A DNA stretch of 64,000 nt, taken from assembly GCF_000016985.1 (NCBI RefSeq), contig NC_009633.1, positions 2,337,539 to 2,401,538 of the forward strand. Reading direction: 5' to 3'. Position numbers and translations under genes: made by a program. Numbering within the stretch: position 1 is the stretch's first letter; every line of letters begins with the position of its first letter. Origin of the DNA: Alkaliphilus metalliredigens QYMF. GTDB lineage: Bacteria; Bacillota; Clostridia; Peptostreptococcales; Natronincolaceae. Shown here one piece after another: positions 57,314 through 64,000 of this stretch. The notes under the pieces were generated by a model. It was not told the DNA's origin and did not search any database. It saw only the letters and a list, made by a program, of their open reading frames with translations.

Positions 57314-58669
57314 ATGATTATTAATATATATGTATACCGCACAATTAAAGAAGATTACTTAAGAGATAAAGAAATGAATTTACTCACCCAGGCCAATATG
57401 ATAGCTACCCGGACTACTGAAGCCATTTATGAATCAAATCATCAATTCGATCAATTTGCGTTGAAGGAAATGATGCAATCTTTTGATGCACAAATACAAG
57501 GTAGGATTTTAATTGCTGATGAAAATAGGATTATCGTATACGACTCTTTTCATGAGTTTAATAATAAAAAATTAGAGCATCCAAATATTATTAGAAGTAT
57601 TAAAGGAGAAACTGTTGTCCGAGAATATCATTCTGAACAGTATGGACGGACCATGTATACCAGTGTGCCGATTACGAGACAAAGTCATGTTGTGGGTGTG
57701 GTTTTTTTATCGGTATCCCTAGAACATGTTTACGATAGAATTGCTAATGTTTCTAATCGCCTGATTGTTATGTCTTTTTTGGGTTTGGGAATGATTACTG
57801 TGATTAGTATTTTATTTGCAAATCTGATTACAAAACCGATTAAACGATTGACGGAAACGATGCAAAAAACTGCTCAGGGAAAGTTTGGTGGACGCATTCC
57901 CATAAAGGGAAATGATGAAATAAGCCAATTAGGAGTAGCCTATAACTTAATGAGTACAAAACTAAGTCAAATAGACAAGCAAAGAAGAGACTTTGTGGCC
58001 AATGTATCCCATGAATTAAAGACACCATTAACTTCAATGAAGCTACTTTCAGAATCCTTACTTATGCAAGAAGGTGGAGATATTGCCATCTATAGAGAGT
58101 TTTTAAGTGATATAGATACGGAGATAGACAGACTCAATAAAATTATAGAAAGTCTATTAATGCTAGTAGATCTAAATGAAGATAAATTAACAATAGAGTA
58201 TGAAATCACCTATGTGAACTATTTAGTTGAAAAGGTTACGCAATCCATCAAACCTTTAGCTGAACAAAAAAAAATAAAAATCATTATTAACCAGTGGCAT
58301 AAGATTCAAATATATTTAGATCAAGGCAAAATTCATCAAGCACTGACAAATATCATTTACAATGCAGTCAAATATACTGAAGATGGTGGGAAGGTTGTCA
58401 TTACACTCTATCGTGAAGGTAATCGTGCCATCATTAAAATCGCTGATAATGGTATTGGTATTTCTGAAGAAGAACTGCCCTATATATTTGAACGATTCTA
58501 TCGAGTAGACAGTGCTCGGTCAAGAAAAACAGGAGGATCTGGATTGGGATTATCAATATCTGAACAAATTATACACCTTCACCAAGGAACCATTGAAGTG
58601 GAGAGTAAAGAACACAAAGGAACAACTGTTTATGTCAAATTGCCCATAGATTTAAAGACAGGGTTATAG
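57314..58669 (+). CDS. Sensor histidine kinase, N-terminal start unclear
   Basis: 451 residues from ATG 57314. Extracytoplasmic PAS-like region (about 20-150), second membrane helix (LIVMSFLGLGMITVISILFA), HAMP, H-box NVSHELKTPLTSM (about 229-241), N-box IYNAVKYTEDGG, G1 DNGIGISEE, F-box YIFERFYR, G2 GGSGLGLSI. The frame is open upstream to 57227 and there encodes FFSIRWKLISTYLLLLLVAL, a typical first membrane helix, but without ATG, GTG or TTG. A rare ATT start at 57230 or 57233 overlapping the regulator gene is possible. Confidence 0.92.
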   Translation: MIINIYVYRTIKEDYLRDKEMNLLTQANMIATRTTEAIYESNHQFDQFALKEMMQSFDAQIQGRILIADENRIIVYDSFHEFNNKKLEHPNIIRSIKGETVVREYHSEQYGRTMYTSVPITRQSHVVGVVFLSVSLEHVYDRIANVSNRLIVMSFLGLGMITVISILFANLITKPIKRLTETMQKTAQGKFGGRIPIKGNDEISQLGVAYNLMSTKLSQIDKQRRDFVANVSHELKTPLTSMKLLSESLLMQEGGDIAIYREFLSDIDTEIDRLNKIIESLLMLVDLNEDKLTIEYEITYVNYLVEKVTQSIKPLAEQKKIKIIINQWHKIQIYLDQGKIHQALTNIIYNAVKYTEDGGKVVITLYREGNRAIIKIADNGIGISEEELPYIFERFYRVDSARSRKTGGSGLGLSISEQIIHLHQGTIEVESKEHKGTTVYVKLPIDLKTGL

Positions 58670-58697
58670 TATTTGAATCTGAATTGTAGGGGGATTT

Positions 58698-59555
58698 ATG
58701 GTGAAAAATGGATTGTTGTTTTTATTAGTTTTGACAATAAGCACAATGCTATGGGGATGTGGGCCAATCCAAGAAATGGATGAGATTGAAATTAGCCCTT
58801 TTCCTGAAAGAAAGATTGAATTGACAACACTTTATTTTAAAGTTAAGGGAGCAAGATCATTAGAAAGGGAGACAAGAGTAATTGAGAGGACTTTTGAATC
58901 CGCTGAAGAGATGATTGTAAAAGAGCTCATTAATGGACCTACAGAAGAACATTTACTTGAAACCCTTCCAAGGGAAACAAAGGTCCAGGGTGTCATAATC
59001 ATTGGTTCAACAGCATATGTTAATCTTTCTCAGGAATTCATCTGGGAATTTGATGAAAAAATACATGATGAGTCTATTACAATTTACTCGATTGTAAACA
59101 CACTAACGGAACTCAATAAAATAGATGACGTACAGATTTTAGTAGATGGAGAAACACTAAATCAATACCAACAGTATGTCTCTTTAAAGCAAATATTTGA
59201 CCGAAATGAAAAGGTGATGAGAGAGGAATTGCCTTACCCCCACGAAGTACTTAAACGCTATTTTCAGGTAATTGATGAACAGGATTATAGAAGAGCTTAC
59301 GATGAATTATACATTCCCCTTAGTCAAAACATTGACTATTTAAACTTCTATCGATATATGTTGATAAATAAAGGACATATTGAAAAACATAAAATAACTA
59401 AGTACAGCACACAATATATGGAAAATGAAATCGTGCTAAAAGTAGATTATGATGAGGAGAATTTTAATGGTGAAATAATTGAACATATTGGAGAACCCTT
59501 TCACTTTAGAAATCACTTGGGAGAGTGGAAAATTGTAATAGATGATATTGAATAA
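58698..59555 (+). CDS. GerMN-domain lipoprotein
   Basis: 285 residues. Lipoprotein signal ending in MLWGC (Cys near residue 21), then a GerMN domain (MIVKELINGPTEEHLLETLP and GSTAYVNLSQEF, about 73-115, QILVDGE). GerM-type proteins act in spore germination or envelope assembly. The C-terminal ~110 residues (VLKRYFQVIDEQDYRRAYDE) form a separate alpha+beta domain. Downstream of the two-component pair, probably one unit. Confidence 0.85.
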   Translation: MVKNGLLFLLVLTISTMLWGCGPIQEMDEIEISPFPERKIELTTLYFKVKGARSLERETRVIERTFESAEEMIVKELINGPTEEHLLETLPRETKVQGVIIIGSTAYVNLSQEFIWEFDEKIHDESITIYSIVNTLTELNKIDDVQILVDGETLNQYQQYVSLKQIFDRNEKVMREELPYPHEVLKRYFQVIDEQDYRRAYDELYIPLSQNIDYLNFYRYMLINKGHIEKHKITKYSTQYMENEIVLKVDYDEENFNGEIIEHIGEPFHFRNHLGEWKIVIDDIE

Positions 59556-59674
59556 GAGTATGGTGACTTTATATGATTTCATGATATTAGAATGACGACA
59601 TACGTTGACAAAACTAAGAAGTTTTTACATAGTTTCAGAGAATGTTAAATAAATGCTTATAATATAGAATAATA

Positions 59675-59709
59675 ACCATTTGAGACTAAACCAGTTTCAA
59701 GTGGTTTTC
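59675..59709 (+). terminator. Terminator after GerMN gene
   Basis: ACCATTTGAGACT AAACC AGTTTCAAGTGGT then TTTCG; two mismatch-tolerant G-T pairs. Confidence 0.65.
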
Positions 59710-59787
59710 GTTGTTTTTGTTATTTATAAATACTTAGACGTCCAAATGACGTCGGAGGGGGAACCCTAAATTCACTTCTACTGCACA

Positions 59788-59871
59788 ATGCAGGTTGATA
59801 CAGTATCAGGATCAACTGTTAGCAGCAAAGTAATATTAAAAGCAGTTGAGGAAGCCTTAGTTGCCAATTGA
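59788..59871 (+). pseudogene. FMN-binding domain C-terminal remnant
   Basis: 27 codons reading VDTVSGSTVSSKVILKAVEE, the end of an FMN-binding (RnfG-like) domain in which SGST carries FMN. The rest of the gene is absent, so this is a scrap. Confidence 0.65.
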
Positions 59872-60041
59872 AAAGTATTACAAGTCATAAAATGAAAAAA
59901 CAGTATAGGAATATATGTATTGAGGGAAAAATAGGGCATCTGCTGAAAAGTGGGTGTCTTTTTTTGGACAAGAGCAGATTGAGAATAGGGATAATTAGGG
60001 GATTTGAGTTATTTTTTTGGTAGTTGTTGAAAAATATCGAA

Positions 60042-60152
60042 ATTTATTGGAAAATAGTGGCTGATAAATTTGATGGAGAGTTGTTTGGTAGGTTAATTGA
60101 GAAGGTTGTAGTCAGGTCACTGGTTGAAGGTACGTTTGAGTTATATGACTAG
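60042..60152 (+). pseudogene. Probable serine recombinase C-terminal remnant
   Basis: The frame reads ADKFDGELFGRLIEKVVVRS then TFEL and stops. This resembles the end of resolvase-type recombinases (FDEELF..LIEKI.V....F.F). Similarity is short, so only moderately certain. A stem GGCATC/GGTGTC with seven T lies before it near 59937-59968. Confidence 0.4.
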
Positions 60153-60510
60153 CAAAGCCTTCAATAGTCCACATAATCATGTGTTTGAAGAAGTGAACCG
60201 TACCTGTGATCGTATCTCTATTATAAAAGATGGTAGGCTTGTGATTACTGATCAAACAATGAACTTAGAAGCACAACAAGGAAAAGTATATACTGTCATC
60301 GTAAAATCGTCAAAAGATATTGAATGCCTTGAAAGCACTGGTTTGGATATATGGCTGAATAAAATCAGTATTTTTAGATATTTTAACCCTGCGAAAATTA
60401 TTAATGGTAGCGTAGATATATTATCAACAGCAATAAGCTTTTTTATACTTAGAGTTATTTTGTATGGTGCATCAATATATATTTTTAATAAACGGAAATT
60501 ACCACTTTAG
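60124..60510 (+). pseudogene. Hybrid remnant: ABC ATPase C-terminus joined to permease C-terminus
   Basis: From about 60166 the frame gives HVFEEVNRTCDRISIIKDGR, the H-loop region of an ABC ATPase, and after about residue 75 changes to FNPAKIINGSVDILSTAISF and a hydrophobic end typical of ABC-2 permeases. An internal deletion seems to have fused two neighbouring genes in frame. No Walker motifs remain. Confidence 0.7.
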
Positions 60511-60768
60511 GTATTAAAGCCTGAATTGTTTGAAAATACCGATAGATCTAAATTTAAAGATGATATAGATATAGATATAGATATAGATATAGATATAGAT
60601 ACAGATATAGCCATTAACATGATTATGTGGACTATAGAAGGCTTTGCTACAAAAGAAATAGAAAAAGCAAAATTATCGCTAAAAGAATTAGATTATGAGT
60701 GTATCATCACCGACATGGAAGTCTATTTGATGGTATTGAGAAAATTATTTTATAAAAAGAAGTTGTAA
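60511..60768 (+). pseudogene. TetR-family regulator C-terminal remnant
   Basis: The frame LKPELFENTDRSKFKDD ... INMIMWTIEGFATKEIEKA and ITDMEVYLMVLRKLFYKK resembles the ligand-binding half of TetR-type regulators often linked to ABC-2 transporters. The HTH half is missing. A (GATATA)n run inserts repeated Asp-Ile. Confidence 0.6.
60562..60609 (+). repeat. Hexanucleotide tandem repeat (GATATA)8
   Basis: Eight six-base units, seven identical and one GATACA. Each unit adds Asp-Ile, so copy-number changes keep the frame. Confidence 0.9.
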
Positions 60769-60817
60769 ACCCATACATCATAAAAAAGCAAATACATTAA
60801 AAAGGAGAAGGAGAGCT

Positions 60818-61837
60818 ATGATTATAGTTGGTACTATTTTTTTAACGATTTTAGCAAGCTTAACAATTTGGATCTTTATAGCAGGTCCAAAACTCCCAGC
60901 AGAAACGGATGCTATTATCGATGAGGTACTAAATAATGAGTTGCCCGAACTGTTTACTGGTAAAACAGGTGTTGTTACATCAGACGGTTTGGATATTTGG
61001 TATGAGAATATTTCTCCTGAAGGTCAGTCGAAAGGGACAGTTTTGCTTAACATTGGAATGGGAGCGAGTGCTTTAGATTGGCCTCCAAAATTTGTGCGGG
61101 AATTTGTTGACTCCGGCTATCAGGTAATTCGTTACGACCAAAGAGGAACAGGGATGTCTGATTGGGTTGCTGATTGGGATAATAAAAATCCATATTCGTT
61201 AGTAGATATGGCAGGAGATGCTGTTGCGGTACTAGATGCACTTCAAATAAATGAAGCACATATTGTTGGGCTATCTATGGGAGGGATGATAGCACAAGAA
61301 ATTGCTATCAATCATCCTGATAGAGTTACCACTCTTACGCTGATGTTGACAACGGGTCATGCTATAGATCCTGAATTACCAGGACTAACCTCGCGTTACT
61401 TTTTTAGTTCTATGGTGAAGGGAATTCCATTGTTAAAGTATCGTATAGCAGGTGGTGAGAAAAATTTGATTAAGGGACGGATTGCGAAAACAATTAGTGG
61501 GTTAGGATATGACGTCGACATCAAAGAAATTGCTGAGGTGGCTTTATATGATCTTCGAAAGCGAAAGGGTTTTAACATGATGGTATTATTTCAACATCGC
61601 AGAGCTGTGGAAATTTCACCATCACGATATGATAAACTAAAAACGATAGAAATTCCTACTCTAGTAATTCATGGAACAGACGATCGGTTTATGCCAATTG
61701 AACATGGAAAGAAACTGGTGGAACTGATACCAAATGCAAAGGGCTTGTGGATAGATGGTATGGGTCATGTCTTTCCTGTACCAGATATGGATACTTTAAT
61801 AAAAAATATAGTTTCACATTTTGAGGGTTTATCATAA
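60818..61837 (+). CDS. Alpha/beta hydrolase with N-terminal membrane helix
   Basis: 339 residues, ATG with AAGGAGAAGG. Membrane helix IIVGTIFLTILASLTIWIFI (about 2-21), oxyanion region LLNIGMGASALDW, nucleophile GLSMGGMIA (Ser about 152), Asp in VIHGTDDRFMP (about 288) and His in DGMGHVFPVP (about 317). Complete triad; substrate unknown (lipase/esterase-like). It is the only intact gene in a field of remnants and may be an accessory gene. Confidence 0.88.
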   Translation: MIIVGTIFLTILASLTIWIFIAGPKLPAETDAIIDEVLNNELPELFTGKTGVVTSDGLDIWYENISPEGQSKGTVLLNIGMGASALDWPPKFVREFVDSGYQVIRYDQRGTGMSDWVADWDNKNPYSLVDMAGDAVAVLDALQINEAHIVGLSMGGMIAQEIAINHPDRVTTLTLMLTTGHAIDPELPGLTSRYFFSSMVKGIPLLKYRIAGGEKNLIKGRIAKTISGLGYDVDIKEIAEVALYDLRKRKGFNMMVLFQHRRAVEISPSRYDKLKTIEIPTLVIHGTDDRFMPIEHGKKLVELIPNAKGLWIDGMGHVFPVPDMDTLIKNIVSHFEGLS

Positions 61838-61847
61838 ATAACTCAGC

Positions 61848-61866
61848 AACCCATCTACCCCCATAT
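61848..61866 (-). repeat. 19-bp inverted copy of the tRNA-Sec 5' end
   Basis: AACCCATCTACCCCCATAT is the exact reverse complement of the bases at 62415-62433, which cover the first 15 nt of tRNA-Sec and four upstream bases. Confidence 0.75.
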
Positions 61867-61870
61867 CAGA

Positions 61871-61990
61871 ACGATTATTGACCCTGCATGCGGTACAGGC
61901 GGAATGTTAATCGAAGTGATTCGGAATATGACAATGATAAGAGTAATTATGGTAAAATCTATGGTCAAGAAAAAATGTTTATGATAATCT
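61871..61990 (+). pseudogene. Type I restriction methylase (HsdM) remnant with frameshift
   Basis: TIIDPACGTGGMLIEVI is the SAM-binding motif I of HsdM. After it the match jumps frame to DNDKSNYGKIYGQEK, the next HsdM block, showing a frameshift. No NPPF/Y motif or other parts remain. Confidence 0.8.
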
Positions 61991-62361
61991 AAAATTACCC
62001 TAGTATAATAGTTGAAAATTCCCCTATGAACATTTTTAATTGAAAATGCATTATTTGATTAGTTATTCCAAAAAGTACACTTTATGGAACAGATAAGCAA
62101 TATTGCTTCTTTCTTGAATTGTAACAGAAATTTATATAATTACCAAAATAAAGCACAGCATTTTAAATCAATCTTTACCCAAAACAACATTTTGTCGGTA
62201 AAGAGCCGAGTCAATATATATTAATAATGGTCGAGTAATAATAGGGTATTTTATAGCGGATTCAAGGCGGAGTTTTAAATAGTTTTAATTAGATTCTGCT
62301 AGCTGTTCCTATTACGACGTCAAAACGACGTCGCATGCCGACGAAAACAAGAAGATTTATG
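61991..62361. other. Intergenic, AT-rich
   Basis: No gene seen. ACGACGTC occurs twice near 62315-62332. Nothing else recognised. Confidence 0.4.
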
Positions 62362-62390
62362 TTGAATATCATAATCAGCTATGCTATAAT
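62362..62390 (+). promoter_or_regulatory. Promoter of tRNA-Sec
   Basis: TTGAAT (62362-62367), 17-bp spacer, TATAAT (62385-62390), 28 bases before the mature tRNA. Confidence 0.75.
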
Positions 62391-62418
62391 ACTCTAGTGG
62401 CAACAATCAATATCATAT

Positions 62419-62515
62419 GGGGGTAGATGGGTTCTGGTGTGCCCTCTGGTCTTCAAAACCAGCGCGAGGGGTTAGTAGCCTCTTGGGTGGGTTCGATTCC
62501 CACGTACTCCCGCCA
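62419..62515 (+). tRNA. selC: tRNA-Sec (anticodon TCA)
   Basis: 97 nt including encoded CCA. Anticodon arm CTGGT-CTTCAAA-ACCAG with TCA, long variable arm (GAGGGGTTAGTAGCCTC), T arm GTGGG-TTCGATT-CCCAC, long acceptor GGGGGTAG/GTACTCCC (last pair mismatched), and long D stem. These are tRNA-Sec traits. It decodes UGA with SelB. Confidence 0.95.
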
Positions 62516-62826
62516 AACATTTAAATTTGAACGGTTATGACATTTATGTTGTAGCCGTTTTCTTGTTTTTGGAAATAGTTAGAACCAGTGTGTTCAATGA
62601 TGGATTTCTGCTCTGCGATCTGTTTTTGAAATTTAGTGTCCTGATTACCTACTTTGTGTACATACCTATGGCACATCTATTCCCCAACATGAGTATTAAT
62701 ATAGGAAACTTAAAAGGATTAAACAGTTTTATGTGGAAATAATAGTATTAACAGTTTTTTAGGGGACTAAAAAAGAGATACCCCAAATGAAGTACTGTCA
62801 ATATTAGTAAATATTTTTACTAACAA
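62516..62826. other. Intergenic, no supported gene
   Basis: A 71-codon frame (62527-62742) is hydrophobic but has no ribosome site or family features, and I do not accept it. Confidence 0.4.
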
Positions 62827-62855
62827 TTAACAATTAATATTACATTATGTATAAT
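62827..62855 (+). promoter_or_regulatory. Promoter of truA-like gene
   Basis: TTAACA (62827-62832), 17-bp spacer, TATAAT (62850-62855). Confidence 0.6.
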
Positions 62856-62914
62856 AACCTATCTTAATATATGATAAGATGTATTGATCGGTATCCAGAA
62901 AAAGGAGGGCTCAA

Positions 62915-63661
62915 ATGCAAAATTATAAGATGATGATAGCGTATGATGGTAGAAAATATACAGGGTATAATAAATCAAAAGATAACTTAGAAAAGAGTAT
63001 CCAAGGTAAGTTAGAATTAATATTATCAAAGCTTTATGAAGAAGAAGTAGAGGTGATTAGTGCAGTTAGCACTGATGCGGGGGTACATTCTAAAGGACAA
63101 ATTGTTAATTTTATCGCACCCAATAGTCGATTAGATGAAAAGGAAATCTTTGACTATTTTGAAAAATACTTAACTGATGATATTATTATATTATCAGTAG
63201 AAACTGCTGATGAAAGATTTCATAGTAGATATTTAATGAAAAGTGCAACTTATGAATATCGCCTATGGAAAAAAGATGCTCCTAATCGTCCTTTGTTTGA
63301 GAGACAATATGTTAACTTAATGAACCAAACAGTAGATGTAACTAAAATTAAAAAAGCTGGAAAGTACCTTGTAGGTGAACATGATTTCTTAGCTTTTACG
63401 ACGAATAGGAAAACAACAAAATCAATCAAAACAATGGTTTCTCTTGATGTAATGGAAACTAGAAACGAGATTATTATTACGATGACAGCAAATGGATTTT
63501 TATTGAATATGGAAAGAGTAATCGTAGGTACATTAATCCAAATCGGTCTTGGTCAATTACCTATGAATACAATTGAGAAAGCTTTTGAATCTAAGAATAT
63601 GAATGATGTAGGTCATAAAGCCAGTGCAGGAGCACTTTGTTTATTAAGTGTGGAATACTAG
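62915..63661 (+). CDS. TruA-family pseudouridine synthase, divergent
   Basis: 248 residues, ATG with AAAGGAGGG. YKMMIAYDGRKYTGYNKS replaces the usual YDG..Y.GWQ.Q, and the active-site block reads AVSTDAGVHSKGQ: the catalytic Asp is kept but the Arg of GRTDAGVH is Ser. RFHSRYLMKSATYEYRLW, GEHDFLAFTT and NGFLLNMERVIVGTLIQIG match TruA. Probably a second TruA-like paralogue with altered RNA specificity; uridines 38-40 of tRNA are the classic target. Confidence 0.88.
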   Translation: MQNYKMMIAYDGRKYTGYNKSKDNLEKSIQGKLELILSKLYEEEVEVISAVSTDAGVHSKGQIVNFIAPNSRLDEKEIFDYFEKYLTDDIIILSVETADERFHSRYLMKSATYEYRLWKKDAPNRPLFERQYVNLMNQTVDVTKIKKAGKYLVGEHDFLAFTTNRKTTKSIKTMVSLDVMETRNEIIITMTANGFLLNMERVIVGTLIQIGLGQLPMNTIEKAFESKNMNDVGHKASAGALCLLSVEY

Positions 63662-63798
63662 TTGGTATAAAGAATGGGATAATGAATGGGAACAGTTAAC
63701 AAGGATTATGACTAACAGGTCTTCTTATTTGACAAACAAATTGATTGTCTTGTATGATAAAATAATAGAAATGAATGTCTTGTTAGGAGAGGATCTTA

Positions 63799-64000
63799 TT
63801 GAAAGAAAGCATAGAAAAACATTTGAAAGAAAAAGGGTTGAAAATAACAAATCAAAGAAAGGCCATATTAGAAGCCTTTCAGAACCCTGAAAAACATTTA
63901 TTAACTGCAGCTGAAGTGCTAGAAATTGTTTCGAAATACACCGACAAGCTAAACTTCTCAACGGTATATAGAAACCTAGAAACCCTAACTGAGGTAGGAA
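63799..64000 (+). CDS. Fur-family metal/peroxide regulator, cut by window end
   Basis: TTG start at 63799 with AGGAGAGG. KEKGLKITNQRKAILEAF and LNFSTVYRNLETLTE are the winged-helix half of Fur, Zur or PerR proteins. The metal-binding domain lies beyond the window, so the subtype cannot be told. Confidence 0.9.
   Translation, partial: MKESIEKHLKEKGLKITNQRKAILEAFQNPEKHLLTAAEVLEIVSKYTDKLNFSTVYRNLETLTEVG

Noticed and set aside
62527-62742. 71-codon ORF after tRNA-Sec
   Set aside because: No ribosome site and no family match; likely chance in AT-rich DNA.
63648-63890. 80-codon ORF overlapping the truA end
   Set aside because: It overlaps the well-supported Fur gene in another frame.

Overview
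The window is a low-GC chromosomal segment of an anaerobic, endospore-forming Firmicute, most like Clostridia of the Alkaliphilus type. Reasons: sporulation genes (SpoIVFA/SpoIVFB-like pair, Spo0B-like protein, GerMN lipoprotein), a clostridial-order rnfCDGEAB operon, oxygen-sensitive Fe-S serine dehydratase, a T-box ahead of leuS, an L21 leader, an L27 with a cleavable N-terminus plus its Prp protease, and a full selenocysteine-decoding set. The genus is an inference; no rRNA is present.

1-7236: the most unusual part. It is a tail of an integron gene-cassette array. Five attC-like sites (1815-1937, 2519-2641, 3594-3670, 4655-4802 and a degenerate 7100-7235) separate single-gene cassettes, all in + orientation. 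The first bases of each intact cassette match the R' box of its own attC, as cassette circularisation predicts. The cassette genes are a 5'-cut P-loop protein, a GIY-YIG protein, two proteins I do not recognise and a DUF1643-like protein. A 1.5-kb IS4-type element with 14-bp inverted repeats and a 7-bp target duplication sits in the last cassette. No integrase is visible; it may lie to the left of the window. Integron arrays are rare in Firmicutes.

7237-9305: decayed DNA with gene fragments (flavin-reductase-like N-terminus, GIY-YIG C-terminus, YebC C-terminus), a 69-bp palindrome and small ORFs.

9619-18427: a SPOR-domain protein, then five regulatory genes (DRTGG / RsbW-like ATPase / DRTGG / PHP / HATPase) of the kind usually found beside [FeFe]-hydrogenases, here directly before the Rnf ferredoxin:NAD+ oxidoreductase operon.

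18603-45152: core housekeeping. Gx transporter, DUF4321, maf, radC, mreBCD, a large PBP2, minCDE, mgsA, spoIVF pair, radical-SAM pair, rng, L21 leader, rplU-prp-rpmA, spo0B-like, obgE, yhbY, a stem-loop array, nadD, yqeK, LCP protein, cation antiporter, rsfS, T-box and leuS.

45163-47929: a YheO-type regulator, ridA, sdaAB and sdaAA. Serine dehydratase releases 2-aminoacrylate and RidA hydrolyses it, so this is a coherent serine catabolism block.

47974-63661: dacF and agcS on the minus strand, comEA, selD with an in-frame UGA (Sec16), selA, selB, a two-component pair, a GerMN lipoprotein, a second scrap-yard of gene remnants (FMN-binding, serine recombinase, ABC ATPase/permease fusion, TetR, HsdM) around an intact alpha/beta hydrolase, tRNA-Sec, and a divergent truA. 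A Fur-family gene is cut by the right edge.
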